From JAGOUU01 sp964609155 (GTDB lineage Bacteria > Pseudomonadota > Gammaproteobacteria > JAGOUU01): 64,000 nucleotides of DNA. Every line of letters starts with the position of its first letter. Position 1 is the first letter of the stretch. This document shows, in pieces, positions 16,367 to 24,096 of the stretch. Made by a program: the position numbers and the translations under genes. The stretch covers positions 40,489 to 104,488 of the forward strand of contig CAZSRF010000002.1 of assembly GCA_964609155.1 (NCBI GenBank). The letters are read 5' to 3'. A model generated the notes under the pieces. The model made no database searches, was not told the DNA's origin, and saw nothing but the letters and a program-made list of their open reading frames with translations.

Positions 16367-18034
16367 TTAAATATTGTTCATAAGAAATAACATGCCTAAA
16401 ACAGGGGATTGGTCTTGAGATCTGATAGAGGATGATAAAGATTCAACTATGTTAAAGTTTTTGGAACATTGGTTATATATATAATTAGTGGTATGTTGAT
16501 ACCTGCCTGTTTCAGTTAGAAGGTAACTGTCACTATTATTTTGCAGGCTCTCAATAGAAAAAAGTAAATGGCCATCTTTTGCTAGATTTTTTTTAATAAG
16601 ATTAAATAGATTGTTTAATTCACCGTAGTAAACTAAAACATCAGCTAATATAATTAAATCAAAAAGATTTTGATTATTAGATGATGCGGTATTAAATTTT
16701 AAATATTCTTCAATATCTGATTTGATTAAATTTTGATAAATATGTTTTTGCTGAGCCATGTTTAACATATTTTGAGATATATCAACACCCGTTATAATAT
16801 TACTATAATTTTCAGATTTAAAATATTCTGCAGCAAGGCCGGTGCCACAGCCTAAATCTAAAATATTTAAACTATTTAAATTATGATTTTTTCTAGAGTT
16901 ACTATTTTGATAAATATTTTTATTGTATAAATCGAATAATAACTTAGGAGTTTGATAGTTTAAGTTATTTAATAATTCATAATCAAATGTTGTTGCATAG
17001 TTATCAAATAAAGTTTCTATATAACCTTGAGGGGCTTTATTCATAACTGATTTTGACTTTAAATTTAAGTTTAAATTGGTAGGTAGATCTGAGTTTGGAT
17101 TTGAGTTTGGATCTGAAGTTAAACTAGCTAATAAATATTGACATGTTTGGTCTTGTGGGTTAATTCTTGAAGCTAAGTAATAGTAATAGACAGCTTCTTG
17201 ATAATTTTTTAATTTATGATAAATAGACCCTATATTATAAGCCGCAGCAAAAGATTGCGGGTGTAGCTCTAGGCTTTTTTTATAATGAATAATAGCTTGT
17301 GCATAGTTTTCACGTTGCTGTTCCAAAACACCGTAATTATATTCTGCTGTAGCAGCATGCGAGTTTTTGCCTTCTAAAGATTTTTTTAAAAATTTTTCTG
17401 CAAGTGCGGTGTTGTTATTTTGTTGGTGGTATTGACTTAATGCAAAATTAGCTTCGCTGTGTTCTGGGTATAGTTCTAACGTTTTAGTTAAATACTCTAT
17501 ACCTGATTCAAGTTGATCTATATTAATGTAACAGCAGGCTATATTATAATAGGACCTGTAATTATATTGGTGATGGTCAATACTTTTTTTAAATAAATTA
17601 ATAGCTTCTATTTGATCATTTTTTTTAAGACCGCGGGCTTTAATGCAAGCTTGATTATATAAAATATTAGCATAGTTTTGTTCAATTTGTTTTTTTATAT
17701 GAAGACTGTTTTTTGGTAGTTTCTCCGCTAGATTTAAAGATTTTAAAAATAAATCATTCGCTAGTTCAAAGTTATCTGTTAATAACAATTGTGCAAACTG
17801 AGCAGTGTAAAAGGGGTTATCAGGGGATAAATTTATAGCAAGATTAATATAATCTATAGCTTCTTGAAATTTCTCTAATTGATAAGCACAAATAGCAAGA
17901 TTATTATAAATTTCTGGAGAGTTTTGATATGTTGTGATTATCTGTTGATAGATAACGTAACTTGCTTGAAAATTAGAATTATTTAAAAACTTTTCAGCAG
18001 CTATAAGTTGCTGGTTTAATATATTATTTTTTAT
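16367..18034 (-). CDS. TPR-repeat protein with SAM methyltransferase domain; start codon missing or non-standard
   Basis: TPR repeats followed by a class I methyltransferase (motif I NILDLGCGTGLAAEYF, then GVDISQNML and LIILADVLVYYGEL). The only standard start, a TTG at 17788, would cut a TPR array in half. The same frame stays open upstream for 82 more codons and encodes intact TPR sequence (SPEIYNNLAICAYQLEKFQE). It reaches an in-frame TGA at 18052-18050 without any ATG, GTG or TTG. An ATA at 18034-18032 followed by KNNILNQQLIAAEKF is where a start would be expected. Either ATA is used, ATG has mutated, or the gene is decaying. Full length would be about 555 residues. This fold is seen in contractile and TPR-fused methyltransferases of unknown substrate. 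Confidence 0.7.
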   Translation of the reverse strand: MKNNILNQQLIAAEKFLNNSNFQASYVIYQQIITTYQNSPEIYNNLAICAYQLEKFQEAIDYINLAINLSPDNPFYTAQFAQLLLTDNFELANDLFLKSLNLAEKLPKNSLHIKKQIEQNYANILYNQACIKARGLKKNDQIEAINLFKKSIDHHQYNYRSYYNIACCYINIDQLESGIEYLTKTLELYPEHSEANFALSQYHQQNNNTALAEKFLKKSLEGKNSHAATAEYNYGVLEQQRENYAQAIIHYKKSLELHPQSFAAAYNIGSIYHKLKNYQEAVYYYYLASRINPQDQTCQYLLASLTSDPNSNPNSDLPTNLNLNLKSKSVMNKAPQGYIETLFDNYATTFDYELLNNLNYQTPKLLFDLYNKNIYQNSNSRKNHNLNSLNILDLGCGTGLAAEYFKSENYSNIITGVDISQNMLNMAQQKHIYQNLIKSDIEEYLKFNTASSNNQNLFDLIILADVLVYYGELNNLFNLIKKNLAKDGHLLFSIESLQNNSDSYLLTETGRYQHTTNYIYNQCSKNFNIVESLSSSIRSQDQSPVLGMLFLMNNI

Positions 18035-18108
18035 ACTATATCCAGTTGGTCAATGAATTAATTAAGATATATGGTCATTATATTAAAAATATACAACAAT
18101 TTACAGAA

Positions 18109-18837
18109 TTAAAGATTAGACATAAGTTTATGCTCTTCCTCTGTCATTTCGATTGCGCCACGCTTTAGATAAAAATTATTTATTGTGGCGACTATCTCTT
18201 TGGAGTTATCAATAAAAGAAACTAGTTCCAGATCTTTAACATCAATCATGCCTTGTTTTACTAATGTATTACTCAGCCAATCAAATAACCCCTGCCAAAA
18301 AGGTTTATCGACTAATATAATAGGAATACGACGAGACTTACCTGTCTGAATTAAAGTTACTATTTCAGCGAATTCATCTAATGTTCCAAAACCTCCTGGT
18401 AGGCAAATATAAGCAGAGGCATATTTGACAAACATGACCTTACGTGAAAAAAAATGCCTGAACCTTAAGGAGATGTCTTGGTAAGGGTTAGATACTTCCT
18501 CTTGTGGAAGTTGAATATTAAGGCCTACAGTAGGTGCAGGGCCCTTAGAAGCCCCTTTATTAGCAGCTTCCATAACTCCAGGCCCGCCACCGGTTACAAC
18601 TGCAAAACCAGCCTCTGAAAGTGTAAAAGCAATCTCTTCGGCTTGTTTATAATACTGACTATCTGGCGCAACGCGAGCTGAGCCGAAAATGCTTACTGTC
18701 TTTTGTAAATGTGCAAGACGTTCGAAGCCTTCGACGAATTCTGACATTATTTGGAACATCTTCCAAGATTCTTTGGTAAACAGCTGATCTTTAAAATGGG
18801 GTGATGGTGGTAATTGTTTATCCCGGCCTATATTCAT
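18109..18837 (-). CDS. LOG-family protein (Rossmann-fold nucleotide hydrolase, TIGR00730)
   Basis: About 242 residues from the ATG at 18837, chosen over one 45 bases upstream because TGGAG sits 8 bases before it. The family signature PGGFGTLDEF (PGGxGTxxE) and the preceding SRKVMF are intact, with GSARV and GGGPGVMEAANKGA forming the nucleotide-binding part. These proteins cleave nucleoside 5'-monophosphates to free base plus ribose 5-phosphate. The old name lysine decarboxylase is a misannotation. The length fits the short bacterial type, not PpnN. The TPR-methyltransferase follows on the same strand after about 75 bp. Confidence 0.88.
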   Translation of the reverse strand: MNIGRDKQLPPSPHFKDQLFTKESWKMFQIMSEFVEGFERLAHLQKTVSIFGSARVAPDSQYYKQAEEIAFTLSEAGFAVVTGGGPGVMEAANKGASKGPAPTVGLNIQLPQEEVSNPYQDISLRFRHFFSRKVMFVKYASAYICLPGGFGTLDEFAEIVTLIQTGKSRRIPIILVDKPFWQGLFDWLSNTLVKQGMIDVKDLELVSFIDNSKEIVATINNFYLKRGAIEMTEEEHKLMSNL

Positions 18838-19014
18838 ATTTAATGCTCCATTTATCTCTATAATTTTAAGTGTAACATACAATTAAAACTACACTAGTTT
18901 ACTGTGCTAACCCATTATAAATTAGTTAATCAGATAAAGTAAAATGGGTGTATTAAACTCATAAAAAAATGATTATAATGAACAAATAAAATATATAAAT
19001 TAAGGTCATTGTTT

Positions 19015-19695
19015 ATGAGAATAATTTTACTTGGCCCACCAGGTGCTGGTAAAGGTACGCAAGCTGATTTGTTATGCAGTTATTTTAAGATCCCAAAGAT
19101 CTCTACCGGTGATATGTTACGTACGGCTATTCTAAACAAAACTCCTTTAGGATTAAAAGCAAAGGATGTAATAGAACGAGGAGCGTTAGTCTCAGATGAT
19201 ATCATTATAGATTTAATCAAAGAGCGAATTGTGCAGCCCGACTGCGCCAAAGGGTATTTATTTGATGGAGTGCCAAGAACAATTCCCCAAGCTAAAACTT
19301 TGGAATCTCAGCACATTCATTTTGATTTTGTTGTTGAGATAAAAGTTGCTGATAGCAAAATATTACAGCGATTAACAGGGCGTCGAGTTCATTCTGAATC
19401 AGGGCGTACATATCATGTAGTATTTAACCCTCCTCAAGTAGCGAATAAAGATGATATAACGGGTGAAGAACTCAGTATTCGCCCCGATGATAATGAAAAC
19501 ACTGTGAAACAACGCTTGGCTGTTTATCATTCTCAAACAGCGCCACTAGTCAAATTTTACAAAAATTTTGAAGCTATGGGCCGATATGGAGCTCCTAGAT
19601 TTGTAGAAGTTAATGGTGATGATAATGTTTTAAATGTGCAACAGGCTTTAATAACAATTTTGGAGTCTAAAAGTAAAAGTACTCAACAGCAATAG
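19015..19695 (+). CDS. adk: adenylate kinase
   Basis: Interconverts ATP + AMP and 2 ADP in the cytoplasm. P-loop GPPGAGKGTQ at the N-terminus, the AMP-binding STGDMLR segment, DGVPRT and a long LID domain beginning GRRVH and ending in the RPDDNE segment, without zinc cysteines, as usual in gammaproteobacteria. The 226-residue length is normal. The start is the ATG at 19015 (MRIILLGPP), with TAAGG about 9 bases before it; a TTG six bases upstream is rejected. pncB follows after 7 bp, so the two nucleotide enzymes probably share a transcript. Confidence 0.96.
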   Translation: MRIILLGPPGAGKGTQADLLCSYFKIPKISTGDMLRTAILNKTPLGLKAKDVIERGALVSDDIIIDLIKERIVQPDCAKGYLFDGVPRTIPQAKTLESQHIHFDFVVEIKVADSKILQRLTGRRVHSESGRTYHVVFNPPQVANKDDITGEELSIRPDDNENTVKQRLAVYHSQTAPLVKFYKNFEAMGRYGAPRFVEVNGDDNVLNVQQALITILESKSKSTQQQ

Positions 19696-19702
19696 CAATA
19701 AC

Positions 19703-20899
19703 ATGGGAATTATAACGTCTTTATTAGATACAGATCTATATAAGTTAACCATGATGCAATGTGTATTGCATCAGTTTCCAGCTGCTATGGTAGAGTATAA
19801 GTTTCAGTGTCGAAGCAATATATTGTTGGGTGAGTATATCAATGAGATTCAACAAGAGATTTGTGAATTTTGCCAGCTAAGGTTTTCTAATAGTGAATTA
19901 GAATATCTAACCAAACTTGATTATCTTAAAACAGATTTTATAGAGTTTTTGAGGATATTCAAACTTAACTATAATTTTATTAATATAAGTCAAGACAAAG
20001 AGAAGCAACTGGAAATTACTATAAAGGGTCCTTGGCTGCATACTATTTTATTTGAAGTCCCTGTATTGGCAATAATTAATGAAGTATACTTTCGTAATCA
20101 AATAATTAAGCAAGACTTGTCATATGGGAATATTTTAGATCAAGGCGAAAAGCTATTAAATGATAAAATAGAACTAGTAATTAATAGTAGTGTAGGCGGC
20201 TTCAAGTTTTCTGATTTTGGCACTAGACGACGTTTTTCTAAAGATTGGCAGGAGAGGATTGTCTCTACTTTACAGAAGGCTTTGCCGCATAATTTTGTAG
20301 GAACCAGTAATGTTTATTTGGCTGCAAAATATAATTTATTGCCGGTAGGAACAATGGCGCATGAGTTCTTGCAGGCTTGTCAAGCATTAGGGCCGCGATT
20401 AGTGGATAGCCAAAAATATGCATTAGAGGCATGGACTAAAGAATACCGTGGTCGTTTAGGAATAGCATTAACAGATGTGGTAGGAATGGACGCTTTTTTA
20501 AATGACTTTGATCTATTTTTTGCAAAATTATTTGATGGATTACGACACGATTCTGGCGATCCTATTATTTGGGGAGAAAAGGCGATTGCGCATTATAAAA
20601 AATTAAAAATCCATCCTATGTCAAAACGTTTAATTTTTAGTGATAATTTGACTATAGGTTCTGCTATAAAAATTTATAAACACTTTTTGGGTCGTGCAAA
20701 AACATCTTATGGTATTGGTACTAATTTGACTAATGACGTTGGCTTAGAACCGATACAAATTGTTATCAAAATGATTAGATGTAATAATCAATCTGTCGCT
20801 AAAATATCAGACAGCCCTGGGAAAACTATTTGCTTAGATATAAATTATATTGAATATTTAAAACAAGTTTTCTCTGTTAATCAGGCTGGCAACGAATAA
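19703..20899 (+). CDS. pncB: nicotinate phosphoribosyltransferase
   Basis: Makes nicotinate mononucleotide from nicotinate, PRPP and ATP in the NAD salvage (Preiss-Handler) pathway. 398 residues, close to E. coli PncB. LLDTDLYKLTM at the start, the FSDFGTRRRFS motif containing catalytic and phosphate-binding residues, GTMAHEF, and HDSGDP with YGIGTNLTND near the C-terminus are all characteristic. It lies 7 bp after adk. A PnuC-type transporter (22104-22739) lies nearby on the opposite strand, so two NAD precursor routes are represented here. Confidence 0.93.
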   Translation: MGIITSLLDTDLYKLTMMQCVLHQFPAAMVEYKFQCRSNILLGEYINEIQQEICEFCQLRFSNSELEYLTKLDYLKTDFIEFLRIFKLNYNFINISQDKEKQLEITIKGPWLHTILFEVPVLAIINEVYFRNQIIKQDLSYGNILDQGEKLLNDKIELVINSSVGGFKFSDFGTRRRFSKDWQERIVSTLQKALPHNFVGTSNVYLAAKYNLLPVGTMAHEFLQACQALGPRLVDSQKYALEAWTKEYRGRLGIALTDVVGMDAFLNDFDLFFAKLFDGLRHDSGDPIIWGEKAIAHYKKLKIHPMSKRLIFSDNLTIGSAIKIYKHFLGRAKTSYGIGTNLTNDVGLEPIQIVIKMIRCNNQSVAKISDSPGKTICLDINYIEYLKQVFSVNQAGNE

Positions 20900-20912
20900 A
20901 ATGCTTATATAA

Positions 20913-21206
20913 TTACGGACGAGGTCTTTGCATTTCTTGTTCTTCAGAAACGACCTGTTGTTCTAGCCTATCAACTAGAGGGTCATCTCCTAAAATAGTT
21001 TTATGGGCTTTAATAAGCTGCGTTAAATTTTCAATACCGGTTTGTGCATCTTCTAAAATTTCAGTTTTTAGTTCTTTTACTTCTGTTTTCCACTCGTGCT
21101 CATCATGACGTAACTTATCATCTTTTAAAACCAAAAGCTGAAGGTGTTTATCTTTAAGATTATTGATTAATTGTTGATATTGATCGTGAATATTATTTTT
21201 ATTCAT
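20913..21206 (-). CDS. small charged, predicted coiled-coil protein
   Basis: 97 residues, almost entirely charged and helical (KDKHLQLLVLKDDK, EWKTEVKELKTEIL), without membrane segment, signal or cysteines. Heptad-like spacing of Leu/Ile suggests a coiled coil. It starts 6 bp after the stop codon of the gene at 21213-21770, so the two are almost certainly co-transcribed and may work together. Convergent with pncB. I do not recognise a family. Confidence 0.6.
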   Translation of the reverse strand: MNKNNIHDQYQQLINNLKDKHLQLLVLKDDKLRHDEHEWKTEVKELKTEILEDAQTGIENLTQLIKAHKTILGDDPLVDRLEQQVVSEEQEMQRPRP

Positions 21207-21212
21207 ATAGTA

Positions 21213-21770
21213 TTAGTATTCCTGATCGACTAGTATTAAATTTATTGTATTTAACTGATTTAATAATTCAGTTTCTCTTGTTTCAAATGGTGTCCATTTA
21301 GAAAAATCAATATTATTTCTTGGTTCTAGTGGAGAAAAATTTTTCCAGAAAATCTTATGTTTATCTTCTAAAATATGTTCCATATCAGGTTTTACCGATC
21401 TGGCTAAGTAAGAATTATGAGATGGTTTTTTTATATGCAGTGCTGTTAATAGTTCATTCATTGATACTAATGATGAATAGCTATAGATTTTAACAGACTG
21501 TTTTTTTTCAACTCTACCTTGTGCGAATAATCCTAAGTTTTTATCAGAAGTGACTTTTTTTTGAGAAAGATTTAACAGCTCTTCAGTCTCTTTTTTAGAA
21601 ATGCCATATGATACGATATCAACAGGCTTATTGATTTTTAAATCAGAAGCATGATGTTCAAAATAAATTTGTGCTTTTATTTCAGGTAAAGCGCAATCAA
21701 AAGTTTGTTCGCTAATAAGAAGAAACTCATTTTTTTTGTAATCTTGACATACATGCAAATATAAGGCCAT
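21213..21770 (-). CDS. uncharacterised cytoplasmic protein
   Basis: 185 residues, no signal peptide or membrane helix. It starts MALYLHVCQDYKKNEF, with AGGAT placed just upstream. The composition is ordinary for this genome. The C-terminal third (ILEDKHKIFWKNFSPLEPRNN) is aromatic-rich. It is the first gene of a two-gene unit with the coiled-coil protein 6 bp downstream. The promoter region upstream contains a perfect 13-bp inverted repeat at 21828-21883. No family is recognised and no function is offered. Confidence 0.6.
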   Translation of the reverse strand: MALYLHVCQDYKKNEFLLISEQTFDCALPEIKAQIYFEHHASDLKINKPVDIVSYGISKKETEELLNLSQKKVTSDKNLGLFAQGRVEKKQSVKIYSYSSLVSMNELLTALHIKKPSHNSYLARSVKPDMEHILEDKHKIFWKNFSPLEPRNNIDFSKWTPFETRETELLNQLNTINLILVDQEY

Positions 21771-21827
21771 TTTATCCTCTTTTAGTTTAATGCATATAAT
21801 TAATGCACTTAGTATAATTTTAGTTAA

Positions 21828-21883
21828 TAATTTAGGCTTGACTTATAATTTTGTATTTATTTTTGCTGACCAAGCCTAAATTA
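21828..21883. promoter_or_regulatory. perfect 13-bp inverted repeat upstream of an orphan operon
   Basis: TAATTTAGGCTTG at 21828-21840 and its exact reverse complement at 21871-21883, separated by 30 AT-rich bases. It lies 58 bp upstream of the minus-strand gene at 21213-21770. It could be an operator, a leader hairpin or the footprint of a small mobile element. The stretch 21771-22103 otherwise holds only REP-like copy B. Confidence 0.45.
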
Positions 21884-22029
21884 CATTTCTAATACCTTGT
21901 AATTTACTTGGATTATAAAGAAGCAAACTTAACACTAACTGAATCTAATTTTTTTAATCTAGATATTCAATTTAACTATTTAGCAGTGAAATTAAAGAAA
22001 TTCAGGACTTATGAACAATGATTGTAAAC

Positions 22030-22095
22030 TGCCATCTCGGTCAAGCGCAGTGCGCTGAACCAAGATTCTCAGCTGCAAGATACGGCTGTATAACA
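22030..22095. repeat. REP-like dispersed repeat, copy B (degenerate)
   Basis: Shares the core CATCTCGGTCAAGC with copies at 942-1018 and 53275-53334, then an AGCGCAGTGCGCT palindrome, GAACCAAGAT and an imperfect right end near 22091-22096. It sits next to the 3' end of pnuC. Confidence 0.6.
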
Positions 22096-22103
22096 AGCTT
22101 TTG

Positions 22104-22739
22104 CTAGCCTGTAGTGTGGGATATCAGGATGTCAGATGATTCCATAGATAATTGGGATAATTGTCGTGATTGGTTGTTTTTGTACCAAATTTTATACCAG
22201 GTAGTGAAGCCATATATTGCCACAAAAAGATAACAAATATTTAATACAAAATGCCCTGTTAAGGTTTTATGGTAAAACATGCTGATCATGAGTAAATCAG
22301 TGATAAACCAAATAATCCAGTTTTCTATATACCGTCTAGCTGTTAACCATTGGCCAATTAGGCTTAATGCCATTGTCATAGCATCAAGGTGAGGGATAGT
22401 AGAATTAGTATATTGGGTTAAAATAAAATAAGTTGTAATATACCCAAACGTTAAACATACTAACAATTTGACAATGGTATTTGTATCTAAAAAGATAATA
22501 TCAGCAGGTTTAGAATGAGCACCACCATAGGTCCAATGGAATAATCCATATAGAGCCAGAGAGATATAAATAATTTCAAGAAATGCTTCACCGTAGATAC
22601 CAGTAGTATAATAAAGATAAAGACTAATTAAATTTGATATGATGCACAACGGCCAACCCCAAATATTATTTCGAGCATAGAGTACCGTAATACTAAAAGA
22701 AAGTAGGGCGCCAAAGTAATCTGCAAAAAAAATACTCAT
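22104..22739 (-). CDS. pnuC: nicotinamide riboside transporter PnuC
   Basis: About 211 residues with seven to eight membrane helices. PnuC hallmarks include WGWPLCIISNLISLYLYY, the aromatic-rich YGLFHWTYGG segment and the C-terminal IYGFTTWYKIW, which contain the tryptophans that line the nicotinamide riboside channel. It imports nicotinamide riboside by facilitated diffusion, usually trapped by a kinase such as NadR, which is not in the window. I start at the ATG at 22739 (MSIFFADYFG). A longer frame overlapping the end of mnmA is possible but has no support. It directly follows mnmA, with GGAGGAG at the mnmA end serving as a distant ribosome site. Confidence 0.85.
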   Translation of the reverse strand: MSIFFADYFGALLSFSITVLYARNNIWGWPLCIISNLISLYLYYTTGIYGEAFLEIIYISLALYGLFHWTYGGAHSKPADIIFLDTNTIVKLLVCLTFGYITTYFILTQYTNSTIPHLDAMTMALSLIGQWLTARRYIENWIIWFITDLLMISMFYHKTLTGHFVLNICYLFVAIYGFTTWYKIWYKNNQSRQLSQLSMESSDILISHTTG

Positions 22740-22744
22740 AGATA

Positions 22745-23851
22745 TTAGGTGATAACTCCTCCACCTAGGCAAACATTGCTATCATTATAGTCATAAAACA
22801 CCATTGTTTGTCCAGGAGTAATAGCTCTTTGCGGTTTATCAAATTTAACAATGAGCTGCTTAGAGTCACTAATATTAATATAAGCTAATTGATCTGGTTG
22901 GCGATATCTTGATTTTATGTAAACAGGGGTACTTTCAGTCAAGTCATTTACAATTGAAATGAAATTGTAATTAGTTACAGTGGCTTCTGAGCGATATAAC
23001 AAAGGATGATTAGAGCCTTGTACTACTAAAAGTGTATTGTTGTCTAGATTTTTTTGAGCTACATACCATGGAAGCTCAGAATAGTTTTTAAGGCCACCCA
23101 AATTAAGTCCTTGGCGCTGTCCTAGTGTATAATACATAAGGCCATCATGGCGGCCGATAATATTATTGTTAACATCTATAATATTTCCAGGGTTAGCTGG
23201 TAAGTATTTACTTAGAAAATTTTTAAATTTTACCTCACCTATAAAACAGATACCTGTACTATCTTTTTTATCATGAGTAACAAGATCAAGCTCTTTTGCT
23301 ATAGCACGTATCTCAGGCTTGGTTAATTCTCCAATAGGAAATAGACTTCTTGATAATTGTGTTTGATTTAAAGCACAAAGAAAATAACTTTGATCTTTAT
23401 TAGTATCAATGGCTTTTAGAAGCTGGTATGTATTATTATTTTTACAAATTCTTGCATAATGTCCAGTGGCTATATAGTCTGCATTGAGATTATTACAAGC
23501 ATAATCTAAAAAAGCTTTGAATTTTACTTCTTTATTACATAAAATATCAGGGTTAGGGGTTCTTCCTAATTTATATTCTTGAATAAAATACTCAAAAACA
23601 TGATTCCAATATTCAGCAGAAAAATTACAATTATGTAATTTTACATTTAATTTTTCGCAAACTGCCTCTGCGTCTTTTAGATCTGCAGCTGCGCTACAAT
23701 ACGTATCTGTATCATCTTCCTCCCAGTTTTTCATAAACAAAGCTTCTACTTGATAACCTTGTTTTTTTAAAAGATAGACGGCTACAGACGAATCAACCCC
23801 TCCAGACAGGCCGACAATAACTTTTATAGGGCGTTTAGACGTTATGTGCAT
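22745..23851 (-). CDS. mnmA: tRNA-specific 2-thiouridylase MnmA
   Basis: Forms 2-thiouridine at wobble U34 of tRNA Lys, Glu and Gln, taking sulfur from a TusE or IscS relay. 368 residues, standard length. The PP-loop GLSGGVDSSVA activates the uridine with ATP. The catalytic cysteines are the Cys of DILCNKEVKF and the Cys of STGICFIGE. TPNPDI, GHYAR and DQSYFL are conserved RNA- or ATP-binding segments, and the C-terminal beta-barrel ends at GGGVIT. pnuC follows immediately. In this AT-rich genome, Lys AAA and Glu GAA codons dominate, so this modification should matter for decoding. Confidence 0.95.
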   Translation of the reverse strand: MHITSKRPIKVIVGLSGGVDSSVAVYLLKKQGYQVEALFMKNWEEDDTDTYCSAAADLKDAEAVCEKLNVKLHNCNFSAEYWNHVFEYFIQEYKLGRTPNPDILCNKEVKFKAFLDYACNNLNADYIATGHYARICKNNNTYQLLKAIDTNKDQSYFLCALNQTQLSRSLFPIGELTKPEIRAIAKELDLVTHDKKDSTGICFIGEVKFKNFLSKYLPANPGNIIDVNNNIIGRHDGLMYYTLGQRQGLNLGGLKNYSELPWYVAQKNLDNNTLLVVQGSNHPLLYRSEATVTNYNFISIVNDLTESTPVYIKSRYRQPDQLAYINISDSKQLIVKFDKPQRAITPGQTMVFYDYNDSNVCLGGGVIT

Positions 23852-24045
23852 TATTCTGTGTTAGTTTTATGAGGTATAAATATGAATTGATGATGTATAA
23901 TATGTTTTTTGGTTAGTATATTAAATTTTAAAAATATTTGTCAAGGGCTGTGCTAATCAGCTGTATCAATAACCAATATTAGTCAATCTCATATAACTGT
24001 TGCTGACACCATGGGAATTTCATAAAGAGTTAGTTACTAAGTCTG

Positions 24046-24079
24046 CCATACCAACGTGTTATTAACAAGATTGGTATGG
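24046..24079 (-). terminator. hairpin downstream of the complete M4 protease gene
   Basis: Perfect 8-bp stem CCATACCA / TGGTATGG with an 18-base loop, 17 bp past the stop codon on the minus strand. No strong T-run follows, so the assignment is tentative. Confidence 0.4.
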
Positions 24080-24096
24080 ACACTAACTTATAGTTG

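Noticed and set aside
18109..18837. Lysine decarboxylase
   Set aside because: PGGxGTxxE marks the LOG nucleotide hydrolase family; there is no PLP-binding decarboxylase domain.
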